Positions 1 through 10,127 of a stretch of 64,000 bases of DNA are shown piece after piece; the stretch's first letter is position 1; each line of letters opens with the position of its first letter. The stretch comes from Liopterus haemorrhoidalis (lineage: Eukaryota > Arthropoda > Insecta > Coleoptera > Dytiscidae): NCBI GenBank assembly GCA_963971575.1, contig OZ020624.1, positions 12,114,625-12,178,624 of the forward strand. Reading direction: 5' to 3'. A program made the translations under genes and the position numbers. The notes beneath the pieces were generated by a model. The model searched no databases. It saw only the letters and a list, made by a program, of their open reading frames with translations, and had not been told where the DNA came from.

Positions 1-1428
1 CTCCGTATTATCTATAGCTGTGAGAGCTACTTGCTCTGACATTGCCATATCTGGATTGATGGCTTGTTTATCATTCACAATAAATGCATAAATTTCATCC
101 GGTGAATCTCGAAAATACCACGACTCATCTGCTAAGTCTAAGACTATTCCTAACGAGCATAGTACGTCAGCGCCTAACAAGGTATGGTTGTCCTTGTCAC
201 CTGGCAATACTATCATTTTACTGAGAACGGATCTTCCCTTAATGGTAATTGGTACATTTGCTGTTTGCACCATTACCTCTTTTGAAACTCCATCTGCTAA
301 AGTCATGACTAGGTTGGAAGTTTCAAATCTGCACCTATTTTGCAATATTTTAAACAAGTTCCTACCCATGATACTACGAGATGCTCCTGAATCGGCAATA
401 GCTGTACCCACAAATTCAAATATTCTGACTGGAACAATCGGTTGCTGTAGCGTGACGGTGTCGTCAGTTATTGTATAAAAGCTAGTGGCCTGGACACTTG
501 TTTCGTCAGATTTACATTTCGGGCAATTAGCACGTATCACTCCTGGATAATTGCATCCGTAGCAGCTGATACTAGACTTAGATGTTTCTACAACGCTTGT
601 TTTATTAACTAAGCTGGCATCGTTTTGTCTAGCTCTTTTATTTTGTAGGGTCCTGCAGTCGTCTACTGTGTGACCTACGTTCCTGCAATAATTGCATTTA
701 ATCTTCTTTTTGAGATTTCCCTCCTCATTCTCTTTCTCTTTGACGAGCAGAGATTCATTTTTTATTTGTACGGACGGCTTGTCTTCAAAAGATTGCTCAA
801 CAGTACGTGCTAGTCTTAAAAATTCAGTAAATGTACTTACTCTATCCCTAGGCACATGTTTTCTGATGCGCCGATGGATAAGTCCATACACCATGTCCAT
901 TTGAACCTTTTCCGTCAAGTCATCGGGAATTTCTGCTAGCAATGCTCGACATTTGCTGATGAAGCGATCAGTTGGCATATCAGCTGTTTGTTCAAGTTTA
1001 AATAGGTCCCGATAAACTTGAAATGGAGCTCTTTTCCTTCCGAATGCGATTTTGAGCGCATTTATGGCTTCATTCCATGTCTCAGTTGTCGCACGGATTC
1101 CTAGCCACCATGTAGCAGCATCACCTGTCAATAGCATTGGCAAGCCTCTTAAAGCGTTCGCATCAGAAACATCAGCGCATTCTTTAAAAACTTCAATAGC
1201 ACATATAAATGCATCGACATCGCTCTCCCTTGCTCCATCAAACCGAGATGTACATTTCACAAAATTCCCATTTTGTTGTGGTAATGTCGGCGAAGGAGTT
1301 CGTTCAAGGACCGGTCGATTATTTATCTGCTGAAGCAGCGTCTGAAACTGTTCTTCTGAAAGCACAACGTTCGTCATCTTTGCAGGTCTACCGCGTGTGT
1401 TACGTTTCGAAGAATCAGTAAAACTCAT
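1..1428 (-). CDS. Ty3/gypsy Gag-protease polyprotein, Arc-like Gag (G1, partial)
   Basis: A single uninterrupted frame of 476 codons starts at ATG 1428-1426 and runs off the left edge without a stop. Residues about 70-220 have the Arc-type Gag layout: FDG near 69, a LRGLP...LL...AATWW block, then FGRK and a CRALL block. A CX2CX4HX4C zinc knuckle (CNYCRNVGHTVDDC) lies near residue 255 and a second, degenerate Cys box follows. A retropepsin starts with ADSGAS and ends with LLGADVL. Gag and protease share one frame, so no frameshift is needed. The protein would form capsids and cut itself; RT, RNase H and integrase would lie outside the window. The start is preceded by leader, PBS and LTR. The zinc knuckles and protease argue for a transposon rather than a domesticated Arc gene. 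Resemblance to Arc is from memory of the family. Confidence 0.85.
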   Translation of the reverse strand, partial: MSFTDSSKRNTRGRPAKMTNVVLSEEQFQTLLQQINNRPVLERTPSPTLPQQNGNFVKCTSRFDGARESDVDAFICAIEVFKECADVSDANALRGLPMLLTGDAATWWLGIRATTETWNEAINALKIAFGRKRAPFQVYRDLFKLEQTADMPTDRFISKCRALLAEIPDDLTEKVQMDMVYGLIHRRIRKHVPRDRVSTFTEFLRLARTVEQSFEDKPSVQIKNESLLVKEKENEEGNLKKKIKCNYCRNVGHTVDDCRTLQNKRARQNDASLVNKTSVVETSKSSISCYGCNYPGVIRANCPKCKSDETSVQATSFYTITDDTVTLQQPIVPVRIFEFVGTAIADSGASRSIMGRNLFKILQNRCRFETSNLVMTLADGVSKEVMVQTANVPITIKGRSVLSKMIVLPGDKDNHTLLGADVLCSLGIVLDLADESWYFRDSPDEIYAFIVNDKQAINPDMAMSEQVALTAIDNTE

Positions 1429-1691
1429 GTAAAGTTCAAGAAACTTATGTGCGTAAAACTAACAGTACAAAATTGGTCGAGACGGCACGACAATGTTCGC
1501 ACGATAGGACAGTACACACTCGCGACAAATAATATTTAATTTGAATACGCAATGAGCAATGAATTGGAATGTCCAGCACTTCACGAACGTCTTTCCATAA
1601 AATAGTCTCAACAGTTACTGTTACACTTGTAATATAGTCAAAATCACAACACTGTAAAACTTAAAAACTGTAAAACTTCAACAATTATTCG

Positions 1692-1712
1692 GGCCACAAC
1701 GTTGGGTCGCCA
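1692..1712 (-). other. primer binding site of G1
   Basis: On the minus strand the sequence TGGCGACCCAACG begins at 1712, directly after the putative LTR and about 280 bases before the Gag start. PBSs of gypsy elements begin with TGG, complementary to the CCA tail of a tRNA. The primer tRNA was not identified. Confidence 0.6.
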
Positions 1713-1950
1713 GCTATAGAATTGCACTATATTTATATTGCCCGTTAATTAATAAATTGGAATATATAATGATATATTTATATATATTATAAACAGTAAT
1801 AAAGTTTTAACAGTTTTACAATCAGAATTCAGTATATAACTATACAAAACACACAATAATTAACTGTCAGAATCACAACTATTATTATTACCAAAACATT
1901 CGTTGCTAGGAGACGGTAAATATATAAAATTTAAGATCTAGCGTGTTACA
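1713..1950 (-). repeat. 5' LTR of G1
   Basis: AT-rich segment of about 238 bp between the PBS and a plausible LTR start TGTAACACGC (minus strand, 1950). It holds TATA-like and AATAAA-like stretches. The inner edge reads CTATAGC next to TGG, not the canonical CA, so the exact border is uncertain. The partner LTR is outside the window. Confidence 0.5.
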
Positions 1951-2199
1951 ATATATATTTTTTTTAATTGCATGTAAAATCTGTTAGTACATAGAACACA
2001 CGGTGTCCTTTGGAAGTTTTTGTCTGGTTTAAAATACATGTGTCATTACATTTGTTACTTTAATTTTATGAATATTTTCAATTTTGAAGTCAAAATATAT
2101 GTCTCTTTGATAAGTATATACTAATTTGTACAGTTCAGATAATTTGTATTATAGTGTTTTTATGTTATTTAGTTAGTGTCATTTATGTGTTTATAAACA

Positions 2200-3475
2200 T
2201 ATAAATGAGGATTCGAAGATTATTTTTTTTTAATAATATGAAAATCGAAATATCTTCCCGGGTACCGACACCGCATTCCTCCCAGATTACGAAATACGAC
2301 CATTTTTATATCACTCTTTGTATTAGGAGATCAGAATACGTCAGTGGTAATTGGAATGTTTTCCTAATACTGATTACACTTAATTAGGTACGTCTATTCT
2401 TAAAAATTTTCATAAGAAAACATTTTACCTATGACGTAAAAAAACCGCTCAACCATACTCGCAGACATAAAAAAATCCTTATATTTATTCTAACACATTT
2501 CTATTAAATTATGAACTCAATACTGAATACTTACTCAATGTAATGCCACACAATTACACCATGTAATGTCACAATGTAAAAAACTGACTTGTTTTATATA
2601 CACGGCTAAGTTTCATTATTCGTTATTAATTTACAAAAATTATAACATAAAAATTAACATATTTACATATAAACATTAGAAAATAACATTCCGCATTTTT
2701 CGTTATTAATTTACAAAAAATTATAACATAAAAATTAACATGTCTCGTTTTCTATCTAACATGACGTTAGTTTTACCGCAGTTTGACGATACATCGTATG
2801 CTCTCAGGTAAGAGATATCCATGACGACATTCATCTGTATGAATAAAATTTATTTTCAAGAGCAATCCGTATCAAACATTACCAGTAAGAATCATTTAAA
2901 CCTTAACCCAGTTTCCTAACATTCGCTTTCACAACCTATATTTGCATATGCAGTTAATTATAAATATACATATCCTATTCCATTCACTTTTTCAATACTC
3001 GAGTTAACAATTGATATTTTGCATTTTAGAATACAAATAAACGTTCTCTCATGAATATCTTCATTATCGTTTAAATTAATGACTTTCAGAGAGCCGCATT
3101 TAACAAACTGCATCTAAACAATGTTTCAGTTATAAACATACATGTCCCTTTTATATAACTAATCCCGCACGATTCCAGCACGGCCCAACAATTACCACTG
3201 ACATATTCTGATCTCTTAATACAAAAAGTGATATAAAAATTGTTGTATTTAGTAAACGGTATGGATATCTTCATTAGCGTTTAGATTTATGACTTTCAGG
3301 GATCCACATTTAACAAACTGCATTTTAACAATGTTTCAGTCATAAACATACATATCGCTTTTATATAACTGTTCAGATCAAGTCTCCAAAACTCACATAT
3401 AAATATAACTTATCCTACACGATTCCGACACGGCTTTCGAGAAGGCACGGCTGACAGTCCAACGGTCAAGCCTCA
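2200..3475. repeat. cluster of diverged direct and inverted repeats
   Basis: No gene is visible. About 110 bp at 3053-3162 is repeated directly at 3263-3371. A segment at 2247-2358 recurs inverted at about 3190-3275 (GATCAGAATACGTCAGTGGT facing ACCACTGACATATTCTGATC). A roughly 45 bp block at 2621-2664 repeats at 2701-2743. This resembles an old foldback or MITE-like unit that has drifted. No target duplication or terminal motif was found. Confidence 0.5.
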
Positions 3476-3558
3476 AAACACCACATATTTTTACATCAGT
3501 TTCAGTGAAAATCGGCTGGTCGCACTTTCAAGGTCAAAGTGTCACAAATATGACGTAG

Positions 3559-4120
3559 CTCCACTACTCAGGAGCAGTATTTTCTAAAGAAGATGTTGCT
3601 GCTATTGCAGGTAGACTTAGAAAGACTCCATCTGAGATTTTAAATACTATCAATGCAAGCAGCCAGTCAGGTGGTCAGTATATGGCTTCATCAAGTCTAG
3701 CATGTGCAGCAGTTTGTGTAATAATGTCCACAAAGGGGTTGAAAGACAAGGATGTAAAAGTGAGCATCATATGCAAAACCATGAGGCAATATATTTCTAA
3801 ACAAAAATATTTTAGCATTGGTGACTTCGAAGTTTATGCAGAATATGCACACGGTGGCATACCAGAGAGCTTAGAACCTGAAAATTTAATGGATATTCTT
3901 AATAGAGTTCAAGAGAAAGCCCTAACTGCTAGGAAAGCAGCAGAAACAGCTAGACAGACTGCCACACCTACTGAAATAATTGCCCCTGCACCTAGAAGTT
4001 CGGTAAACCATTAAGGTTCCACATACCAATTGCAAGTGGATCAAATGTTAGACCCAGGACTGGAGTCATGGGACTGGCAAGACAATTTATTGCTAGGTTA
4101 GTTAATAGATGGATGTCGAG
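3559..4120 (+). pseudogene. unidentified, possibly virus-derived ORF with frameshift
   Basis: Open frame from 3559 (after a TAG) to the stop at 4012-4014, with first ATG at 3682. It has an Ala-rich C-terminal helix (KALTARKAAETARQTATP). After the stop another frame continues sensibly to a TAG near 4120 with a basic tail (ARQFIARLVNRWMSRILR), suggesting one frameshift near 4000. Codon use and composition are more coding-like than the flanks. A C-terminal basic helix is common in viral nucleocapsid or coat proteins, and a viral-replicase-like fragment lies 300 bp away on the other strand, so an endogenous viral element is a reasonable guess. I do not recognise the family. Confidence 0.35.
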
Positions 4121-4142
4121 AATATTGAGGTAGTAGAACATT

Positions 4143-4325
4143 GCCAACTCTGCTACGCATATTAGTCCCGAAGGTGACGACCACGACACCGACGCCAGAT
4201 TCTAGTATCGAGAGGGAAGCCAAGCAAGTAGTGACCATGTGAGTGGGAGAAGATTTCTCCAGGCTCCTTGACTCCCGGATGGGTAGCCCCCGCCTCGGAG
4301 ATAGGTCCAAGCCGATCCTGGCCAA
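4143..4325 (-). repeat. interspersed repeat, copy 1
   Basis: Read on the minus strand this segment matches 43868-44005 on the plus strand through blocks such as GAGGCGGG.GCTA.CCATC, TCTTCTCC.ACTCACATGG and GTCG.GGTCGTCAC. Copies differ by many substitutions and small gaps, so it is an old dispersed repeat of unknown class, GC-rich for this window. Confidence 0.5.
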
Positions 4326-4412
4326 CACGGGGTGGACCGAAGACTTCCCCAACTCCATGGACCAATTCAAACATATATATTGTAAATGTAATATACATGT
4401 TTAATAAATTTG

Positions 4413-5366
4413 TTATGTTGAAGCCAGGAGTTGTGTCTCAATCAAACCACCCACATGACAAGTGGTCACGGACGTCAATTCATTTGAGGATTGATCCTCG
4501 CCAAAAGCCGCCGTTGGTAGTAAAGTACGAACCAGCCTAAAAGCGTCAGCTGAGGGTTGTGTAGGTTTTATCCTCGGCAATATATCCGCATCGGCAAACG
4601 TAACTTTGCTTATGGGTTCATATGGGAAGTGAATGAAAGTCTGCATATTGTTTAAGAAATCTTTGTGTCCAAAGTGACCATCAACTGCGTCATAGGTTTT
4701 TCCACCATCGTGAATATACACGTCCTCCTCTGCGGAAAGCTTCGGATATTTCTCCATCTGTTTTGAAAATATCAGAGGAAGCCGAATGGGCCAACATCTG
4801 TTAACCAAACTTCGAGTTCAATAAAGCAACAGTGTCACGTGGATTTCTGAAATTTACTAACATCTTCGCCGTTCAAATGTTCATAATCGGGATTTAGTTT
4901 GGTGAATGGTGCCAACACTAAGTCTGGTTGATCGGCAAGTTTTCTGATTATATAATATTTGCCGCAACCAGGACCGGCCCGTATATAGAATACCTTCACA
5001 TTTCTCTTGAAAGAACTTTTCGGCAATTTCTTTTCGGCTCGCTCTTTAACTGTTTTTAAACCAGTCGGGTCATTATCATTGTTGATTAAAGTTGTTCGCA
5101 ATTTGTCTAGTTCTTCTTGTGTTAGAGTAAGTTACAACCGTACTATCTGCGACCGGAGTGCACAAAATCTGTTGTTCGCCCAAGTGCGGTTGCATGTGAA
5201 AACAAATCTCACAATCGGGAATATCTTCTTCATTCTCCAAGTCTGTAGTCAATATTGCGTTAACTTTAGTTCTTGGTCCATTGTTTTGAACCGTTACCAT
5301 TTGATGTATTGCACTCTCGCGAAAAAGAACCAAGTCGTTGACAAGATGGCCTGAATAGACAAACAC
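4413..5366 (-). pseudogene. RNA-virus replicase-like fragment with helicase Walker A (endogenous viral element)
   Basis: Three consecutive minus-strand frames, 5366-5076, 5101-4835 and 4808-4413, overlap or abut and read as one broken protein. The middle piece contains AGPGCGK followed by IIRKLAD and DLVLAPFTKL. This matches the P-loop and following strand of superfamily 1 helicases of alphavirus-like plus-strand RNA viruses (virga- and nege-like viruses are common insect EVE sources). A frameshift lies near 5130 and another near 4830, so no functional protein is possible. The flanking pieces carry no motif I can name. Assignment rests on the Walker A context; a cellular P-loop protein is the alternative. 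Confidence 0.45.
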
Positions 5367-6468
5367 TTAAAATAAGATTCATTTTATATTTCAAAATTTA
5401 CTAAATATTTAAATATGCTTTAGATTATGGTATTTTTCAAAACAGGAGAATACGCATATGGGAATGTTACAGCTTTTACACATGTAACGAGTTTTTTCCT
5501 TATTCCTTGTTTGGAACATAAAACACACCTTTTAGATGGTGGCTTTTAAGTTTTTTTTTGGAGGATACATAGATATAAAGTGTCTTCTCTGTACGTCGAA
5601 AAGGCATGTTATTTCTTTTCTTTGTTCCACTGGTTGATGCACGTGAAATATCGTATGAATGATGTGGGACTTCCGTGTTAATTTAGAGTACATAATAACG
5701 CCAAGGTATATTGCTGTTTTCTTTTGTAATGCTTAGTATAATAATTATTTCCAAGGCCTCTTCTAATTATGATGGGTTTTTATTGATTGACCGGACTGTT
5801 AAATTTTAGATATACTCATTTTATACTCTCTATTTAACATATACTTATATCTTTGGAAAGAAACTTCAGAGATTCTTCACAACATCCTAGATTTGAACAT
5901 ATCTTGTGCACTATTCAGTTTTTTTACTATTAGGTAGAGACAACTATGCTTCACGCTATAATATATAACGTTAATATTCGTTAACGTCAGGTTATTCACG
6001 AATTTTTTTTAATGAAAAAAGCCCGTCAATGCAGATAGTCCAAGATACTCAGAGGATTTACTTCGTCAGTAAAAGGTGCTAAAATAATGACGTCCCTTTC
6101 TAGTCGGTTTACATGCGAGAGTTTATTTTTTGCAAATCTGCCACCTACTTAACATTTTTAAAATATCAAGTATGTATTTAAGTTTTACTCGTCAAGTTAA
6201 TAGTCATAAACACAAAATCTAAAGATTATAATCAAATGTGGCTGAACCATGTGAATATCGCCATTACAAAACTGCCTATAGCAAGAAAATAAAAATCTTA
6301 AATTTAATAATAATAGTAATTAAACAAGTAAGAACTCTTGATAAATACAATTTTAATTGTTGTTTTACTTTAATATATATGTTTAACGATCATATATAAT
6401 ATTAAAAAAAAATAAAAAATACAAACTCGTGTATTAGTCCAGTAACCTTGTCATGATTATAGGGCAAA
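5367..6468. other. AT-rich intergenic sequence, nothing recognised
   Basis: About 1.1 kb with short poly-T and poly-A runs and frequent stops in all frames. No repeat partner, RNA gene or transposon end was recognised. Confidence 0.5.
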
Positions 6469-7163
6469 AGTTGCATTAAGTGGGGGTAGTTAGTTTAGTT
6501 TTTTTTGTTTTTTCTTGTATGGGATGTGTTTGAGATGCAAAATCCAAGTTTTCGACCTCGGCAGCCCTCCGGAACACTTTTGAATTTCTCAAAAACTACT
6601 AAATTTTCGAACTTTTTTCGGTTTCTTCCCATTTTGACCATAAAGGAGCACGTTTTCGACAAACATTATTCTATGCATTTTTAAACTAGATTAAATTTGC
6701 TATAATTTGAGATCAGAATGGGCTCAGTAGCTTTAATAGTTTCTGAGATACAGCTTTTCAAAATTTGAAAAAATCTCCAAACTTGAAAATTTTATGCTAA
6801 TTTTCATGTTTCATCATATACAATTGCCTTTATATCTTCAATAACCTGTCTAACATGAGTCGTTGAAGTAAACATTTATTCAATTTAATATTTTGAAGGA
6901 GGGGGGAGGAGGAGGAAGGGTTGTATGGGTGGAGGGAAGTCACTGTTCACCGTTTTCTTCATCGTCCTCAATCACCTGAAATGAAAAATTATATATTCAA
7001 TATCCGAAGGTAAAATCTTGTCATAAAGTCCTAATATAAATACAACGCACATGAAAGTTGGTAAGCATTAATAAATACAAGTAATGGTATCTATAACATG
7101 TGGGTAAGAATTAATTATTATAAATAATGGTAACTTTCAACAACAATACGAGTGTAACTATAC
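6469..7163 (-). repeat. left arm of 5.2 kb foldback unit (3' end of embedded gene)
   Basis: This arm is the inverted counterpart of 10865-11679. It starts AGTTGCATTAAGTGGGGGTA and includes a 3' UTR-like stretch, an acceptor TTTCATTTCAG near 6978 and an intron reaching the donor region at 7163. Compared with the right arm it lacks about 110-120 bp (right-arm 11080-11190), which removes the end of the last coding exon. No target duplication was found outside the arms. Confidence 0.7.
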
Positions 7164-7736
7164 CTGATGACTTCTTCAATATCAATATCGTCGAGCAGCC
7201 TATCCATCTCGTTGTTGTCGAGGTCGTCCAAGTCGAGAGTGTTGTCGTCGACGTCTATCTTCATTTCCGGTAGGTTTTCGCAGGACTGGCCATTGCAGGT
7301 CCCGTAGACAACGGAACATTTCAAACCTGCTTTCCTGCAGTTGGAAGCATTCCTGCATCCCTTCTTGCAACTGCAAAAAATCATGTTCATCAGGTTTGAG
7401 GGGGCCAAGGCCTCGAACTGTAGCAACCCATCCCCATTCCAGCGGATTCTTTTTGTAGCCCAGCCAGTGCTGCACCTGGTAGTATGTGCGAAACGAATGT
7501 AGCTTTGCAGCATCTTGCGTGGGAGGTAGTCTGGCCAGGTTGAAACTGCTCTTGACTGCAGCCTTTGTGAAGAGCTTGTAGCGCAGGTCGTTTAGGGTTT
7601 GATTGGACCTTTCTCCACCATACAGTTCAATTAGGATTTTCTCCCCGGCTTCAGCTACTTGGGCAGGTGTCGCAGCTGGATTAGAAAAATCTGCAGCTTT
7701 CTCTTTAAGGTCTACATGCTTCTGTACTATTTGAAG
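7164..7736 (-). pseudogene. C-terminal half of TE-associated Cys-rich protein gene, split by insertion
   Basis: Minus-strand coding begins at the hAT-like insertion and reads LLQIVQKHVDL, then LARLPPTQDAAKLHSFRTYY, QVQHWLG and PLEWGW. A frameshift near 7400 is followed by a Cys-rich block (FCSCKKGCRNASNCRKAGLKC, GTCNGQSC) and an acidic tail (DVDDNTLDLDDLDNNEMD). The order AAK.HS...YLQVQ.W...PL.WGW followed by C-x-C-K-x-x-C repeats is that of a family widespread in arthropods and cnidarians, usually unnamed and repeat-associated. A splice donor near 7163 leads into the left foldback arm. Function unknown. Confidence 0.6.
7729..7736 (+). repeat. left 8 bp target-site duplication (ATTTGAAG)
   Basis: Identical to 10120-10127. 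Removing one copy and the intervening sequence rejoins the reading frame around LKLLQIVQK in the interrupted gene. Confidence 0.85.
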
Positions 7737-8084
7737 CAGAGCTGTAAAGTAATGATTACTATTGTAATCAAATATTTGTGCATTACGATTACTCAAGTAA
7801 TCGTAATCAAAACTTTGAGTACGATTACTCGAGTAATCGTACTCAAATATTCTTGATTACCATTACAAATAATCAGAAAGTAATTGATTATTTGATTAGA
7901 TTACTTGACTACTTTAAGATTACTCAAAAGTATTCGAAAGTAATTTGAATTATTTTTAGATTACTTCTTGATTACTTTAGATTACTTTAGATTACTTTCA
8001 GATTACTTGAAAAGAATCGAACAGTATTCGTGGATTATATCATGATTACTCCTTGATTATTTACAATTACTTTACTGATCTAGG

Positions 8085-9035
8085 GCACTTCGGTAGTAAT
8101 AGTGTACAGAAATATTTAGAATTTCGTAGGTATAATCAAGTAATTCAAAATAATCCTGGGCCCTTTAACCGTTCTTCACCAATTTTTGCACAGTTACTCT
8201 TTAGATCCTGCTGAAGTATGGACCCATAGAAATGTGTAGGATTTCGTAGGTATAATCAAGATATTCAAGACAATCCTGGGCCATTTGACAGATCTGCACC
8301 AAATTTTGCACAGTTACTCCTTAGATTCTGCTGAAGTAATGACGCATAGAAATGTGTAGGATTTCGTTGGTATAATCAAGATATTCAAGGCAATTCTGGA
8401 CTCTTTGACCGGTCTGCACCAATTTTTGCACAGTTACTCTTTAGATGCTGCTGAAATAATGATGCAAAAAAAGTGTAGGGTTTCGTAGGTATATTCAAAA
8501 TATTTAAGACAATCCTGGGCCCTTTGACCGATCTGCACCAAATTTAACAGTTACTTTTTATATCCTAATGAAATAATTATGCAAAGAAATGCGTAGGGTT
8601 CGTAGGTATAATCAATATATTCAAGAAAATCCTGGGCCCTTTGACCGATCAGCACCAAATTTTGCACAGTTCCTCCTTAGAACCTGTTGAAGTATGGACG
8701 CATAGAAATGTGTAGGATTTCGTAGGTATAATCAAGATATTCAAGACAATCCTGCGCCTTTTGTCAGATCTGCACCAAACTTTGCACAGTTACGCTTTAG
8801 TTCCTACTGAAGTAATGACGTATATAAATGTGTAGGGTTTCGTAGGTATAATCAAGAAATGCTAGACAATCCTGAGCCCTTTGACCGATCTGCACCAATT
8901 TTTGGATAGTTACTATCTAGAGCACTTCGGAAGTAATAGCGCACAGAAATTTTTAGAGTTTCGTAGGTATAATCAAAAAATTCAAGACGATCCTGGGCCC
9001 TTTGATTGATCTGAACCAATTTTTGCACAGTTACT
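8085..9035 (+). repeat. about 120 bp tandem satellite, left array (about 8 units)
   Basis: Units recur at about 8210, 8330, 8449, 8560, 8678, 8797 and 8917. Each contains GTAGG.TTTCGTAGGTATAATCAAG, AATCCTGGGCCCTTTGACC and TTTGCACAGTTACTC-like blocks. Units differ by scattered substitutions. Confidence 0.85.
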
Positions 9036-9357
9036 CTTTACGTAATTATATGTAAGTAAGAAGATAGTTATAAAATTCTTCCATAGAATTATGGGTGTTT
9101 GAATATCTGTAATCTTATCAAATATTTATGTAACTTCTTAACAAAAGATATGTAAAATAAGTATTTAGTATCGGTGGAGGGCGTGGGTGGCGAGTCATAC
9201 TTTGGATACAGGGTGCAGCTGCGTGCGCCCGGCAGGTAAGTGTCTTGTCATGTCTTCGTCTTCACGTGGCCTTTCACTGAGGGAGACGGCGGGCGGCGTG
9301 TTACAGGGTAGTGGTGAGCGCACCAAAAGCCAACTCCGGGTATCCTCACCATGCGCA
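9036..9357. other. GC-richer central core of the hAT-like element
   Basis: Unique sequence between the two inverted satellite arrays; GC content rises sharply from about 9170. It contains GCAGGTAAGTG near 9231, a good splice-donor match, and CGCAGGTAACTG near 9355. Short frames exist in both directions but none resembles a known domain. It could be a captured host fragment. Confidence 0.4.
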
Positions 9358-9840
9358 GGTAACTGTGCAAAAATTGGTGCAGATCGGTCAAAGGGCCCAG
9401 GATTTTTTTGAATATCTTGATTATACCTACGAAACCCTGCACATTTCTATGCATCATTACTTCAACAGAATCTAAAAGGTAACTGTTCAAAAATTGGTGC
9501 AGATCGGACAAAGGGCCCAGGATTGTCTTCAATATCTTGATTATACTTACGAAATCCTACACATTTCTATGCGTCATTACTTCAGGAGGATCTAAGGAGT
9601 AACTGTGCAAAATTTGGTGCAGATCTGTCAAATGGCCCAGGATTGTCTTGAATATCTTGATTATACCTACGAAATCCTACACATTTCTATGCGTCCATAC
9701 TTCAGCAGGATCTAAAGAGTAACTGTGCAAAAATTGGTGCAGAACAATTAAAGGGCCCAGGATTGTTTTAAATTACTTGATTATACCTACGAAACTTGAA
9801 ATAATTCTGTACACTATTACTTCCGTGCCCTAGATAAGTA
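9358..9840 (-). repeat. about 120 bp tandem satellite, right array (4 units, inverted)
   Basis: Units start at about 9358, 9478, 9598 and 9718, an exact 120 bp step, and are the reverse complement of the left-array units. Confidence 0.85.
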
Positions 9841-10119
9841 AAGTAATTGTAAATAATCAAGGAGTAATCATGATATAATCCACGAATACTGTTCGATTCT
9901 TTTAAAGTAATCTGGAAGTAATCTAAAGTAATCAAGAAGTAATCTACAAATAATTCAAATTACTTTCTATTACTTTTGAGTAATCTTAAAGTAGTCAAGT
10001 AATCTAATCAAATAATCAATTACTTTCTGATTATTTGTAATGGTAATCAGGAATATTTGAGTACGATTACTCGAGTAATCGTAATCAAAATGTAATCGTA
10101 ATCTAATTTTACAGCTCTG

Positions 10120-10127
10120 ATTTGAAG
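10120..10127 (+). repeat. right 8 bp target-site duplication (ATTTGAAG)
   Basis: Matches 7729-7736 exactly and lies directly outside the right TIR. Confidence 0.85.

Larger units (their letters stand above)
7737..10119. mobile_element. non-autonomous hAT-like element, 2383 bp
   Basis: Ends are perfect 12 bp inverted repeats CAGAGCTGTAAA, flanked by the 8 bp duplication ATTTGAAG. An 8 bp duplication and CAG-starting TIRs are typical of hAT transposons. The element is a giant foldback: about 350 bp of TAATC/GATTA-rich subterminal sequence, then a 120 bp satellite array, a 300 bp GC-rich core, the same satellite inverted, and an inverted subterminal region. No transposase frame is visible, so it would depend on a hAT transposase elsewhere. 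It splits a coding sequence, which makes its limits unusually certain. Confidence 0.85.

Noticed and set aside
188..1421. Plus-strand open frames of 60-96 codons
   Set aside because: They lie opposite the intact minus-strand Gag-protease frame and have no domain content.
9248..9532. Gene in the hAT-like core
   Set aside because: The frame runs from the unique core into antisense satellite units and carries no domain.
8085..9840. Possible CRISPR-like or telomeric array
   Set aside because: Units are contiguous 120 bp satellite without spacers, and both arrays lie inside a transposon with TIRs and TSD.
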